Positions 49,657 to 59,133 of a stretch of DNA of 64,000 bases are shown one piece after another. The notes under the pieces are model-generated. The model was not told the origin of the DNA and did no database searches. It saw only the letters and a list, made by a program, of their open reading frames with translations. Made by a program: the position numbers and the translations under genes. The stretch lies in NCBI GenBank assembly GCA_900554335.1, contig USGT01000004.1:1-64000 (forward strand), read 5' to 3'. Position 1 is the stretch's first letter; every line of letters starts with the position of its first letter. The stretch is from an uncultured Oscillospiraceae bacterium. Lineage in GTDB: Bacteria > Bacillota > Clostridia > Oscillospirales > Acutalibacteraceae.

Positions 49657-50046
49657 ATGGCAATTTCAGTTACGGCTTCGGCGCAGTGCATTTGTTCTTT
49701 CGGGACTGCTCCTTCGGCGCTTATGGTGCTGCCTGAAGCTATGGCAATGGCTCAGCAAAAACCAATGGCCACAATAATGGACAATAAACCAATGGTTAAT
49801 ATAATGCCTTTTGCGATGTGTACTTCAATGGCTAACCCTCAGGTTTCTGCGGCGACTGCAGCCGCTGCAGGAGTTTTAACGCCAATGCCGTGCGTTCCTG
49901 TTACGAATGCCCCTTGGACGCCTGGCTCGGCCACAGTTATGATTAAAGGTAAGCCTGCGCTTAACAACACGTGCAAGCTCATGTGCAACTGGGGCGGGGT
50001 TATCAGCATAACGAACCCCGGAGCAACCACTGTTATGGTTCCTTAA
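49657..50046 (+). CDS. PAAR-like (DUF4280) spike-tip protein
   Basis: A 129-residue protein matching DUF4280: CICSFGTAPSALMVLP, NIMPFAMCTSMANPQV, AAAAGVLTPMPCVPV, PWTPGSATVMIKG and CNWGGVISI. DUF4280 proteins are PAAR-like cones that sharpen the spike of contractile injection systems and can carry effectors. This one has no extension. Cysteines in the family pattern are present. GAGGTG overlaps the preceding stop. Confidence 0.88.
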   Translation: MAISVTASAQCICSFGTAPSALMVLPEAMAMAQQKPMATIMDNKPMVNIMPFAMCTSMANPQVSAATAAAAGVLTPMPCVPVTNAPWTPGSATVMIKGKPALNNTCKLMCNWGGVISITNPGATTVMVP

Positions 50047-50060
50047 TTTGTTAACTGAAA

Positions 50061-52100
50061 GTGTGGTATCAAGGCTTGGAAATACCTATTTTTAAAAACA
50101 ATTTTGAATATCTACTTAGCGAATTTAATTGCATAAAAAGCTTGCTTCAAAAATATCTTAAGTGCAAAGAAAAAGGAAATTTTAAATCTTGCAGAAAAGA
50201 GGCACTGAGTGATTTTAGAGCCGAAGAGCTTTTGCTTGAAATGCGCCTTGAAGAGGGCAGAGAAAAAATTTTTTCATCAGCTTTATATATTAAAAGAAAA
50301 TGCAGGCTGAGCAAGCTTGATTGGTTTGCGCTGATGCTTGCGGCAATGACCGAATTTGACGAAAGCTACAAAGAGCTGATTTTAAAAATTGAAAATGCTG
50401 AAAGCCTCACTTACAATGCGATTTTAAAGCTTTATTTTTTCACTGAGGATATATCGGAAATTGAAAATAGCTGCGACGTTTTGGCAGTTTGCAAAGAGAA
50501 AATGAATTATTTTTGCTTTGTGGATGGCATGCCGAAAATTGACCTGCGGATTTATGATAACCTTATAAATAATTCGCAAAACAAAATAAAAATCCCCGGC
50601 GTGAACCTTTGCCCGGTGAGCAATCATTTTGAGCTGCTGCTTACGATAAGGGAAGAAACAGCAGCCAAAGTAAACGATTTTTTGGGCGAGCCTGAAGATG
50701 GAGGCCCGGTTTGCATTTGTTTTTACGGCGAAGAGGGAATAGGCAAGAAAACGCTTGTAAACAGGATATGTGGCTTGAAAGACAAAGATTTAATTTACAT
50801 TAACATTGATAAATTAAAAGGCGAAAACTTCAGCAAAAACGTGATAACCGCTTGCAGAGAAGCCTTTTTTATTAAAGGTTGGGTTTGCTTTTACGGCGGC
50901 GAGAATCTTGGAACCGAAAGGCAAGGCCTTTTGAACCTTGCGGCCGAAATTGCTTTTAAATTTTGCAGGGTTGTGTTTGTTCTTTCGAAAGAAAAAACAG
51001 GAATGATAGGAAATCCTGATGAAATTGACTTTGTAAGCATAGAGCTGCCAGAGCTTACAATCGACGAAAGATTCAAACTTTGGAAGGAAGAATTAAACGG
51101 CAAAAAAGTGAGCAAAAACCTTGATGTTTCTGAGCTTTCTGGTAAGTTCACTTTAACGCCGAAACAAATCAAAATGAGCGTTTTAGACGCTGCTGTAAGG
51201 GCAGAAATGGAGAAAAAGCCGCTGATTGACAGCCAAATGATTTCCAGCTGCGTTTATAGCCAAATGACGGAAAACCTTTCTGAAAAAGCGACTCTTATTA
51301 AAAAGAAACACACTTGGGATGAACTGATTTTAAACCCCGATGAAAAAGCGATTATTAAAAGAGCTTGCGACCAACTGAGGTACAGGCGAGTGGTTTATGA
51401 CAAATGGAAAATGGGCAATAGGATTCTTTATGGAACAGGCCTTAGCATGCTTTTTGCCGGCCCTTCAGGAACAGGTAAAACAATGGCTGCGCAGGTCGTT
51501 GCGCATGAGCTAGGGCTTGAAATCTACAAAGTTGACCTTTCAAGAGTTATCTCGAAATACATTGGTGAATCTGAAAAAAACCTGGGCGAAATTTTCGATA
51601 GCGCTAAAAAGAGCAACGTTATTTTGCTTTTCGATGAAACTGATTCCATTTTCGCAAAGCGCACCGAGGTTAAAGATTCCCACGACAGAAACGCAAACCT
51701 TGAAACTTCCTATCTTCTTCAAAAAATGGAAGAACACACAGGGATAACCATTTTAACAACGAACTTCCTTGAAAATATTGATAAAGCGTTTTTCAGAAGA
51801 ATAAATTACGTAGTTCATTTTGCTTTCCCGAATGCCGCTGCGAGAAAAGAAATTTGGCAGAAAATGTTCACGAAAGAAGTGCCCCTTGCGAAAGACATTG
51901 ACTTTAATTTCATTGCAAAACAATTCGAGCTTTCAGGCGGAAGCATCAAAAACGCCTGCTTGACAGCTGCTTTCATGGCGGCTTCTGAAAACACTGAAAT
52001 AACAATGAAACACATGATTAAATCAATTGAATATGAAATAAAAAAGCAAGGCAAAATGGTTTCTAAATCCGATTTTGCGGAATATGGTTACTTGCTTTGA
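50061..52100 (+). CDS. AAA+ ATPase of contractile-injection-system type
   Basis: A 679-residue protein. The N-terminal about 210 residues are helical. A degenerate first ATPase module has the P-loop-like GEEGIGKKT (223-231). The second is a full AAA domain: Walker A AGPSGTGKT (466-474), Walker B VILLFDETD (520-528), then KDSHDRNANLETSYLLQKME, TTNFLENIDKAFFRR (sensor 1 and Arg finger). This combination is the Pvc15/Afp15-type ATPase found in almost all extracellular contractile injection loci, thought to aid assembly. GTG start with a weak ribosome site. Confidence 0.85.
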   Translation: MWYQGLEIPIFKNNFEYLLSEFNCIKSLLQKYLKCKEKGNFKSCRKEALSDFRAEELLLEMRLEEGREKIFSSALYIKRKCRLSKLDWFALMLAAMTEFDESYKELILKIENAESLTYNAILKLYFFTEDISEIENSCDVLAVCKEKMNYFCFVDGMPKIDLRIYDNLINNSQNKIKIPGVNLCPVSNHFELLLTIREETAAKVNDFLGEPEDGGPVCICFYGEEGIGKKTLVNRICGLKDKDLIYINIDKLKGENFSKNVITACREAFFIKGWVCFYGGENLGTERQGLLNLAAEIAFKFCRVVFVLSKEKTGMIGNPDEIDFVSIELPELTIDERFKLWKEELNGKKVSKNLDVSELSGKFTLTPKQIKMSVLDAAVRAEMEKKPLIDSQMISSCVYSQMTENLSEKATLIKKKHTWDELILNPDEKAIIKRACDQLRYRRVVYDKWKMGNRILYGTGLSMLFAGPSGTGKTMAAQVVAHELGLEIYKVDLSRVISKYIGESEKNLGEIFDSAKKSNVILLFDETDSIFAKRTEVKDSHDRNANLETSYLLQKMEEHTGITILTTNFLENIDKAFFRRINYVVHFAFPNAAARKEIWQKMFTKEVPLAKDIDFNFIAKQFELSGGSIKNACLTAAFMAASENTEITMKHMIKSIEYEIKKQGKMVSKSDFAEYGYLL

Positions 52101-52179
52101 TAAAAAATGCCTCCTTTGGCTTATATTTTTAATAAATCGTGAAAACTAGCATAAAATATAAACTACGGGAGGTATTGAC

Positions 52180-52641
52180 ATGTTAAAAACACTTATAGTA
52201 AATTTAGTAATAAGCCTGGGAGTTGGCGGGCTTTCTTCAATTTTAACGAAAGATTCAATGGATGTTTACAGCACGATTGCTTTGCCGCCTTTTGCGCCGC
52301 CTTCGTCGCTATTCCCAATTATGTGGACAATTCTTTACATTTTAATGGCAATTTCAGCAACGATTATTTACAGGAAATCTCCGACAGTAAAAGGTTTGGT
52401 AATTTACGCAGTTCAGCTTCTTGTTAACTTCATTTGGCCGCTTATTTTCTTTGACGGAAGAATGTTTTTTGCTTCGTTTTTGTGGCTTATGCTCCTTTGG
52501 GTTTTAGTTTTGTGGATGACAGTGGAATTTTACAAAGTAGACCACATTGCTGCGTATCTTCAAATACCTTATATCCTGTGGCTCACGTTTGCTGCTGTTT
52601 TGAATTGGAGCGTTTTTGCGCTTAACTCCGGGAATATATGA
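52180..52641 (+). CDS. TspO/MBR family membrane protein
   Basis: A 153-residue protein with five transmembrane helices. The motifs PPFAPPSSLFPIMWTILYILM (Pro-rich loop plus WTxLY) and LLVNFIWPLIFF match TspO, which binds porphyrins and other planar ligands in bacteria. GGGAGG lies before the ATG. Single gene. Confidence 0.88.
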   Translation: MLKTLIVNLVISLGVGGLSSILTKDSMDVYSTIALPPFAPPSSLFPIMWTILYILMAISATIIYRKSPTVKGLVIYAVQLLVNFIWPLIFFDGRMFFASFLWLMLLWVLVLWMTVEFYKVDHIAAYLQIPYILWLTFAAVLNWSVFALNSGNI

Positions 52642-52661
52642 TTTTTAGGAGATGTTTTTAA

Positions 52662-53456
52662 GTGATATTTAAAAGCCAAACTATGAACATTAATTTCAAA
52701 GATGCTGTTTCTTACCTTACTTTTAAAGATCTTGAGAAATATGGCTTTTTCAAACACGCTTACTCTACCAGAATAGGTGGGGTAAGCGAAAATGAATTTA
52801 AATCTTTAAACCTTGGTTTTGCGACCAAAGACAGCAGCGAGAATGTCAAAAAGAATTTCAGCATTTTTTGCGCTGCTTTTGGCGTTTCTGAAGGTAAACT
52901 TGCGATAACTTCGCAAATTCACGAAGATGAAATCAAAGAAGTTAAAAACATTAGTAAGTTCACGATTTTTAATGGTGTTGATGGCCTTGTGACGAATGAG
53001 CCGGGAGTAACTCTAGCTACTTTTCATGCTGATTGCTTAGCTGTTTACATGATTGACCCCGAGAAAAAAGCGGTGGGACTTGCTCATGCAGGCTGGAGAG
53101 GAACCGTTAAAAACATAGCCGGGAAACTCGCGCGCAAACTCGAAAGTACATACGGCTGCAATAAAGAAAATTTAATTTGCGCTTTGGGCCCAAGCATCGG
53201 CAGCTGCTGCTTTGAGGTTTCAAGCGATGTTACCCAAATTTTCCGCTTGCTGGATATTCCTGAAACTTATTTAAAAGATGGAAATAAAATCGACCTCCCG
53301 GAAGTAAACCGCAGGCTTCTTCTTAACGAAGGTCTTAAAGATGAAAATATTATTAAATCGGATGTTTGCACGATGTGCTTCAAGGATTTGCTTTTTTCGC
53401 ACAGGGCAACGGGTGGCAAACGCGGCACGAACGCTGCTTTTATTTCGCTTGTTTAG
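52662..53456 (+). CDS. pgeF: YfiH/PgeF-family purine nucleosidase and peptidoglycan-editing factor
   Basis: A 264-residue protein of the laccase-domain (YfiH, DUF152) family, shown in other bacteria to act on purine nucleosides (phosphorylase and adenosine deaminase activity) and to prevent wrong amino acids in the peptidoglycan stem. Metal-site motifs are THADC-like FHADCLAVY, LAHAGWRGT and GPSIGSCCFEV. GTG start after AGGAGATG by 8 nt. Convergent with the S8 gene, 4-bp overlap. Confidence 0.85.
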   Translation: MIFKSQTMNINFKDAVSYLTFKDLEKYGFFKHAYSTRIGGVSENEFKSLNLGFATKDSSENVKKNFSIFCAAFGVSEGKLAITSQIHEDEIKEVKNISKFTIFNGVDGLVTNEPGVTLATFHADCLAVYMIDPEKKAVGLAHAGWRGTVKNIAGKLARKLESTYGCNKENLICALGPSIGSCCFEVSSDVTQIFRLLDIPETYLKDGNKIDLPEVNRRLLLNEGLKDENIIKSDVCTMCFKDLLFSHRATGGKRGTNAAFISLV

Positions 53457-55171
53457 CTTTCTCTTAAGGAGTTAAACGTTCCCATGAGGTTCAAAGTGCC
53501 GTAGCCCCACTGAACATTCGGGTATTCTCGCCGGTCTTCTCTTATGCATCCTCTTATCAAAATTGAACGAAGCCTGTTGCCGGTTGTGGCGGGTGCATTG
53601 CCTTGAACAATTGCCCACTGCAAAATCAATGCTGCTGCGCCCGAAGTTATTGCTGCTGCTGCGCTTGTGCCCGTCATTGTGCCGAGGCCATAAGGGTAGT
53701 AGCCTTCTATGTTTACCCCTGGAGCGGCAAAATCAGGCACCATTTTCGAAGTTAAGGCCGGACCCCACGAGCTGTTGATATAAAGGCTGTTTTCAATGTC
53801 GTTATAAGCTGCAACTGCAATGGCTCCAATCGCTGTTGAGGGGATTACCGTCGTGTAATTTGGCACGGGCGAAACGAATTCAACATCAGGGCTAACAAAA
53901 CCCGTCATCGGCAGCCAGGCATTAAACCTTCCGTTTATGACAACATCGCCATGAAGCGTTATTTCCCAAATTCCGGGAACGGCATCTTCAATTTGAAAAA
54001 ACGCAAATCTGTTGCCATCTTGATGATAAAAAATTCTAACTAAAGATTTTTCAAAAATAAGCTTTTTTTCATAGCGGGTGCCTACGAAAAAGGGTATTCT
54101 GTTTATAACTTCTCCCGTGGGAGATTTTAAAGAAAACGAAATTTTATCAAGGTCTTCATACCAAACATATACGCAGAAGTCTTTTGTCATTTCGCCTGCT
54201 CTTACTTCAATCGTTGCGGTGTCTCCCGTTTTTTCAACTGTTCCGCTTGTGTGGTGCCTTGCGTTGCTTTCGTTTCCAACGGCTGTGCAAACCGCTATGC
54301 CTATGTTGCTTGAAAGAGAAGTGATGTAGCTTTCGAGCCTGTTTTGGCCATTGTGCCCGCCGAAATTCGTCCCGAGGCCTATGCAGCTGACTGAAGGGTT
54401 GCCTGCAAGCTCTGCTCTTTCTATGCCAAAGGTAAGGCCAAGCATTATGTCGATTGACTCATAAGCGTTTTTTTGATTTTCCGGGACGAAAAATTTATTT
54501 CTATAATATTCGCTTGCGCCTTTTAGTTTTACCACGATTATGTCGGCTTCAGGTGCAGCTCCGATGAAGTTTTCAATGCGCCTTCCAGCAGCCACCGAGG
54601 CAAGAAAAGTTCCGTGGCCGTTTTCGTCTCTGTGCGGAACAATGCTGTAAGGGTCGTCGCTTCTGAGAGCTTCGTTTATTTTTTCTTTTGTGTAAACTGT
54701 TCCGAAAATCACGCCATCAGTGGGCTCGCCTGAATCAATCGTTTGATCCCAGATGTAGCTTATTCTCGTGGTGCCGTCTTCATATTGAAAAGTGGGGTTC
54801 GTGTAGTCAATTCCTGTGTCAATGAAAATAAGCGAAACGCCGCTTCCAAGAAGATTTAAATAAGGCCTTTCTTGAACTCTTAAAATGCCCGCAGCTTCGA
54901 GTGACTCCTCGTTTGTAAGGCCGTAAATTTCGGGGTAAACGTTAATTACATCGTAGCCAAGCTGCGCGAGAATTCCGTCCATGTAGCTTTCGTCTGTGTA
55001 AAGAATCGCAACGCCATTTTTCAAAACTTTGCCTAATTTTATGTAAGGTCTTTCTGCGAGGTAATTTTGAAATGAAATTGTGTACCAGTAATAAAAACTA
55101 ACGGTTGTGGGCAAATTTACGAATTCATAAAGAGGCATGTTTGCTATTTCTTCTGCTGATAATGTTGCCAA
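53453..55171 (-). CDS. S8 subtilase, Csp-like (second of pair)
   Basis: A 572-residue subtilisin-family peptidase. The catalytic triad is intact: Asp118 (FIDTGIDYT), His186 (DENGHGTFLAS) and Ser503 (TGTSAAAA). A large insertion between His and Ser and the WDQT/NGHGT patterns match clostridial Csp proteases, which activate the spore cortex hydrolase SleC during germination. An N-terminal about 95 residues may be the prodomain; no signal peptide, as expected for Csp packed into the spore. It follows its homologue after 16 nt. Csp is the best fit but many Clostridia carry similar S8 proteins of other roles. Confidence 0.8.
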   Translation of the reverse strand: MATLSAEEIANMPLYEFVNLPTTVSFYYWYTISFQNYLAERPYIKLGKVLKNGVAILYTDESYMDGILAQLGYDVINVYPEIYGLTNEESLEAAGILRVQERPYLNLLGSGVSLIFIDTGIDYTNPTFQYEDGTTRISYIWDQTIDSGEPTDGVIFGTVYTKEKINEALRSDDPYSIVPHRDENGHGTFLASVAAGRRIENFIGAAPEADIIVVKLKGASEYYRNKFFVPENQKNAYESIDIMLGLTFGIERAELAGNPSVSCIGLGTNFGGHNGQNRLESYITSLSSNIGIAVCTAVGNESNARHHTSGTVEKTGDTATIEVRAGEMTKDFCVYVWYEDLDKISFSLKSPTGEVINRIPFFVGTRYEKKLIFEKSLVRIFYHQDGNRFAFFQIEDAVPGIWEITLHGDVVINGRFNAWLPMTGFVSPDVEFVSPVPNYTTVIPSTAIGAIAVAAYNDIENSLYINSSWGPALTSKMVPDFAAPGVNIEGYYPYGLGTMTGTSAAAAITSGAAALILQWAIVQGNAPATTGNRLRSILIRGCIREDRREYPNVQWGYGTLNLMGTFNSLRES

Positions 55172-55187
55172 AATTTTTCACCTTGCT

Positions 55188-56921
55188 TCAAGTTATTCTG
55201 CCGAAGTTTCTCAGCTGCGAGAGCGTGTTTGCAAGGCACAGCGTGCCGTAACCCCAGGCATTGTTGGGGTAATCTATTCCCGGTTTGCGCCTTGCTCCGC
55301 TTTTTAAATAGGCTTTTATTCTTTCGCCGTATAAATACGGGTCGTTTGACTGAACTATTCCCCACTGCATTAAAAGCGAAGCGCAGCCCGTCACGAAAGG
55401 TGCAGCCATGCTTGTTCCTGTGAAAACGCTGTAGCCGCCGCTTGCTTTCGTCGTTAAAATGTCAACCGCCGGGGCGACCAAATCGGGTTTTACATAAATA
55501 AAATTAAGCGTGTAGCCTCTTCCTGAAAAGTTTGCAATGATGTCTCTCGAAGAGTCATAACCCCCAACGGTTACAACATTTTGAGCGGTCGAGGGAAGAG
55601 TCAGCGTGTGGTCGATTGACGGAAGAGTGAAGGTTGTTTCTTCCGAAACTTCTTCGGTTGTGGGTAAATAGATATTATACTTGCCGTAAACTATCTGCGC
55701 GGCTCTTATTCTTAGCGTGAAAATTCCCACGGGGTTTGATTTCGTGTTTGAATTTATTTGAAAAAATATTTCTTGAAAAGCGTTGTAAAATTGCGGTTGA
55801 CCATAGTTAATTATCACCGAGATATCAGCAAAGCGGTAGCTTTTTATTCTGTCATAATAAAGAATTTCTCCGGTTGATTGCCCGTTTGGAAGGATTAGCT
55901 CAACGGTGAAGGAATCAACGAAGTTCTTCCAAAGCGCAACGTAAAATGAGGGCGATTTACCGGAATAAAAAAACGAAACTTCCTGCATTTGCCCGGAATT
56001 TATTTCGCCCATGTAATGATGCCCGGCGCTGCCTTCATTCCCGGAGGCAACTATTATCGAGGTTTTCCATCTTTCTGACATATCGTTTATGAAAAGTTCA
56101 AAAAGCGATTGCCCATTGTGCGGGCCGTCGTTTGTGCCGTAGCTTATGTTTATCGCAACGGGCATTTGCAGCATTAAAGCCTTTTCGATCACATATTTAA
56201 GAGCACGCATGAACTCAGTTGTCCTTGCGAAAGATGGGAAGCCTTTTTCGCCAAGTTTAACAATAATAAGCGAAGCTTTTGGCGCAATGCCTTCATTTTC
56301 ACCGTTTGAGCTTCTGCCGTTTCCCGCTGCAATTCCCGCAACGGCGGTCCCGTGGCCCAAAGTGTCGGATTCCGGGACGATTTCAAGAGGGTTTTGGCTT
56401 TGAAGAGCACGGTTGATATCTTCGTTTGAATATTCCGCGCCGTGGTTAAAGCCCTCGGGAGGTGTGCCATTTAAAGTTTGGTCCCACATATAAAGGATTC
56501 TCGTGGTGCCGTCTTCGTTTATGAAATCAGGGTGAGTGTAATCAATCCCGGAATCAATTATTCCAATTATAGTTCCTTCGCCGGTAAGATCGTAATTTTG
56601 AGAGGTCTTGACGCTGGTAATGCACGACCGGCTGATTTCTTCTTTTAAATTAAGCGTTAAAATTCTTGGAAGTTCTGTGTATTCAATTTGAGTGTAATTT
56701 GAAAGCAATGAAACTTTATCGTATGAAAGCGTCATGATTGCGTAGTTTTGGTTCAAAATTTCAATTTCAGCGCCTATTTCATTTGCCACGCTTAAAATGT
56801 CGCCATTATATTTTATAATTACTTCCCAGGTGTTGCTTTCAGGCGTGTAGCCTGTTTCAAACTCCGTGCCTTCGAACTCAAAAAGAACATTTTCGCTTGG
56901 TAATCTGCTCAAAAATGGCAT
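55188..56921 (-). CDS. S8 subtilase, Csp-like (first of pair)
   Basis: A 577-residue homologue of the gene downstream. The catalytic motifs are intact: IIDSGIDYTHP, DTLGHGTAVAGIAAG and FTGTSMAAPFVTG. A prodomain-like region covers about 1-100. No signal peptide. The ATG at 56921 is preferred (AAGGAGG 11 nt upstream); the TTG at 56930 is only 2 nt from that site. The two form an operon divergent from glmU. No sleC is in the window. Confidence 0.82.
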   Translation of the reverse strand: MPFLSRLPSENVLFEFEGTEFETGYTPESNTWEVIIKYNGDILSVANEIGAEIEILNQNYAIMTLSYDKVSLLSNYTQIEYTELPRILTLNLKEEISRSCITSVKTSQNYDLTGEGTIIGIIDSGIDYTHPDFINEDGTTRILYMWDQTLNGTPPEGFNHGAEYSNEDINRALQSQNPLEIVPESDTLGHGTAVAGIAAGNGRSSNGENEGIAPKASLIIVKLGEKGFPSFARTTEFMRALKYVIEKALMLQMPVAINISYGTNDGPHNGQSLFELFINDMSERWKTSIIVASGNEGSAGHHYMGEINSGQMQEVSFFYSGKSPSFYVALWKNFVDSFTVELILPNGQSTGEILYYDRIKSYRFADISVIINYGQPQFYNAFQEIFFQINSNTKSNPVGIFTLRIRAAQIVYGKYNIYLPTTEEVSEETTFTLPSIDHTLTLPSTAQNVVTVGGYDSSRDIIANFSGRGYTLNFIYVKPDLVAPAVDILTTKASGGYSVFTGTSMAAPFVTGCASLLMQWGIVQSNDPYLYGERIKAYLKSGARRKPGIDYPNNAWGYGTLCLANTLSQLRNFGRIT

Positions 56922-57111
56922 GTTTTCCAAAACCTCCTTGGTAATGTATATGAAATCACTGCGTTTAATATAAGTTATTAGGTTTCGCAGAGAAGTTATG
57001 CTAAATTTTTGGTGAATTTAAAATATTTTGATTCTGAATACAAAATACTACTGGTAATTCATGTGAATAATTAGTATAATATGGAGTATAAGTTTGAGAG
57101 GTGAATTTTGT

Positions 57112-58131
57112 TTGGATAAATCATGTTGTGTGATACTTGCAGCAGGCGAAGGCAAAAGGATGAAGTCAAGCATCCCGAAGGTTCTTTCACCTGTTTTATT
57201 CGAGCCTATGGTTGGCTGGGTTATTAATTCCGTTATTAATTCAAAAATAAATGATATTTGCGTTGTAACTGGCTACCGCCATGAGCTTGTTGAGGATTAT
57301 GTTAGTAAGCTTAGTTACAATTTGGAAACAGTTATTCAAAAAGAAAGAAAAGGCACCGGCCATGCGGTGATGACGGCTTTGTCGTTTTTGGAAAAGCACG
57401 CAGGCGGGGATGCCTTAATTTTAGGTGGAGACGCGCCTTTTGTTGACAAAAAAACAATCACAAAGGCTTACAAAGCTCATAAAAATTCGAATAATTCCGC
57501 TACTATTATTTCTTCAAGGCTTGAAAACCCTGTGGGCTATGGAAGAATAGTAAGAGATTCCGATGACTATAACGTTAAAGCTATAGTCGAAGAGAGTGAT
57601 GCCAGTTTTGGCCAGCGCTCAATAAAAGAAATAAATTCAGGTGCTTATTGGTTCAAAGTTGATGATCTTATTAAGTATCTGTCTTTAATAACTAATGATA
57701 CTTTCCAAGGAGAGTATTATTTAACTTCAATAATAAAATTAATGATAGATGCCGGGCTGAGAGTGGACGCATTTGAAACGTCTTCATGCAACGTTGCACT
57801 TGGTGCAAACGATGTGTGTCAGCTTCAGCATCTAAATGATATCGCCAGGAATAAAGTCATTGACGGAATGATGGAAAATGGCGTTAAAATTCCTTGCCGC
57901 GACGGAGTTATAATCGGCAAGTGGGTTGAAGTTGGTTCAGGAACAACCATTTTGCCCGGAACAATTCTTTCGGGTAAAACGACCATCGGTAAAGAATGCA
58001 TAATCGGGCCTAACAGCCAAATTATTGATTCAGCAGTTGGAGACAGCGCGGTTGTGAACCAAAGTTACTGCAAAAAAGTGAATATAAAAAGCGGCGAAGA
58101 GATAGGGCCTTTTGCCTCTTTGAAAAGTTAA
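57112..58131 (+). CDS. glmU: GlmU-like UDP-GlcNAc pyrophosphorylase lacking the acetyltransferase end
   Basis: A 339-residue protein. The uridyltransferase domain is complete (ILAAGEGKRMKS, KERKGTGHAVM, LGGDAPFV, NPVGYGRIVRD, VEESDA, INSGAYWF). A few left-handed beta-helix turns follow and the chain ends IGPFASLKS, where full GlmU (about 455 residues) continues into the acetyltransferase active site. Glucosamine-1-phosphate acetylation must then be done elsewhere. TTG at 57112 lies 8 nt after AGAGGTG; open frame extends 18 nt upstream. First gene of a group with prs, pth, tlyA and nadK. Confidence 0.88.
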   Translation: MDKSCCVILAAGEGKRMKSSIPKVLSPVLFEPMVGWVINSVINSKINDICVVTGYRHELVEDYVSKLSYNLETVIQKERKGTGHAVMTALSFLEKHAGGDALILGGDAPFVDKKTITKAYKAHKNSNNSATIISSRLENPVGYGRIVRDSDDYNVKAIVEESDASFGQRSIKEINSGAYWFKVDDLIKYLSLITNDTFQGEYYLTSIIKLMIDAGLRVDAFETSSCNVALGANDVCQLQHLNDIARNKVIDGMMENGVKIPCRDGVIIGKWVEVGSGTTILPGTILSGKTTIGKECIIGPNSQIIDSAVGDSAVVNQSYCKKVNIKSGEEIGPFASLKS

Positions 58132-58167
58132 AGTAATCAAGAATTTTAAAGCTAAGGAGAAGAAGTC

Positions 58168-59130
58168 ATGCAAGAACAAGGCAGAAAATTAAAGATTTTT
58201 ATGGCAAATTCAAACCCCAAGCTGGCAAAAGACATAGCGCGCGAACTAAATTGCGAGCTTGGAGAATCTGAAATCACCAGATTTAGCGACGGTGAAACCT
58301 CAGTTTCTATTCATGAATCCGTGAGAGGTGCTGACTGCTTTATAATTCAGTCAACAAGTTACCCAGTGAATGAAAACCTGATGGAACTTTTAATCATGAT
58401 TGACGCTATGAAAAGGGCTTCCGCTGCGAGAATCACGGTTGTTATGCCGTATTTCGGCTATGCTCGCCAAGACAGAAAAGCAAGGCCCAGAAGCCCGATT
58501 TCTGCGAAGCTTGTGGCAGATTTAATCACAACTGCAGGCGCAGACAGAATTTTAACCATGGAGCTTCATGCGCTGCAAATTCAAGGATTCTTTAATATTC
58601 CTGTTGACCACATAATATCTGCTCCGCTTTTCACTTCTTACATTAAGGCTCAGCCTGAATTTGACCCCGAAAAATTCACTGTTTTAGCCCCTGATTTTGG
58701 CTCGGTTTCAAGGGCTCGCCAGTTCGCAACTAGGCTTGGCTGCCCTGTGGCTATAATCGACAAAAGAAGGCCAAAACCGAACGTAAGCGAAGTTATGAAC
58801 ATCATTGGTGATGTTAGAGATAAACATATAATAGTGGTTGATGATATTATCGACACTGCAGGAACCATCTGCAATGCTGCGAATGCCGTTATTGAAAAAG
58901 CCGGCGCAAGGGACGTTTACGTTTATGCTTCGCACGCTGTTCTTTCAGGCCCTGCGATTGAAAACCTTAAAAATGGCCCGATTAAAAAAGCAACTTTCCT
59001 GAACACCATAAATATTCCTGAAGAAAAAATGATAGATAAATTCACAGTTTTAAATGTTGCACCTGTTATTTCTGAAGCGATAAACAGGATTCATAAAGAC
59101 ACTCCCGTTTCAACAATGATTTTGGAGTAA
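58168..59130 (+). CDS. prs: Ribose-phosphate pyrophosphokinase
   Basis: A 320-residue enzyme making PRPP from ribose 5-phosphate and ATP. Motifs: FSDGETSVSI, ESVRGADCFIIQS, MPYFGYARQDRKARPR (ATP loop), and VVDDIIDTAGT (PRPP-binding). AAGGAGAAG before the ATG. The glmU-prs order is conserved in Firmicutes. Confidence 0.95.
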   Translation: MQEQGRKLKIFMANSNPKLAKDIARELNCELGESEITRFSDGETSVSIHESVRGADCFIIQSTSYPVNENLMELLIMIDAMKRASAARITVVMPYFGYARQDRKARPRSPISAKLVADLITTAGADRILTMELHALQIQGFFNIPVDHIISAPLFTSYIKAQPEFDPEKFTVLAPDFGSVSRARQFATRLGCPVAIIDKRRPKPNVSEVMNIIGDVRDKHIIVVDDIIDTAGTICNAANAVIEKAGARDVYVYASHAVLSGPAIENLKNGPIKKATFLNTINIPEEKMIDKFTVLNVAPVISEAINRIHKDTPVSTMILE

Positions 59131-59133
59131 AAC

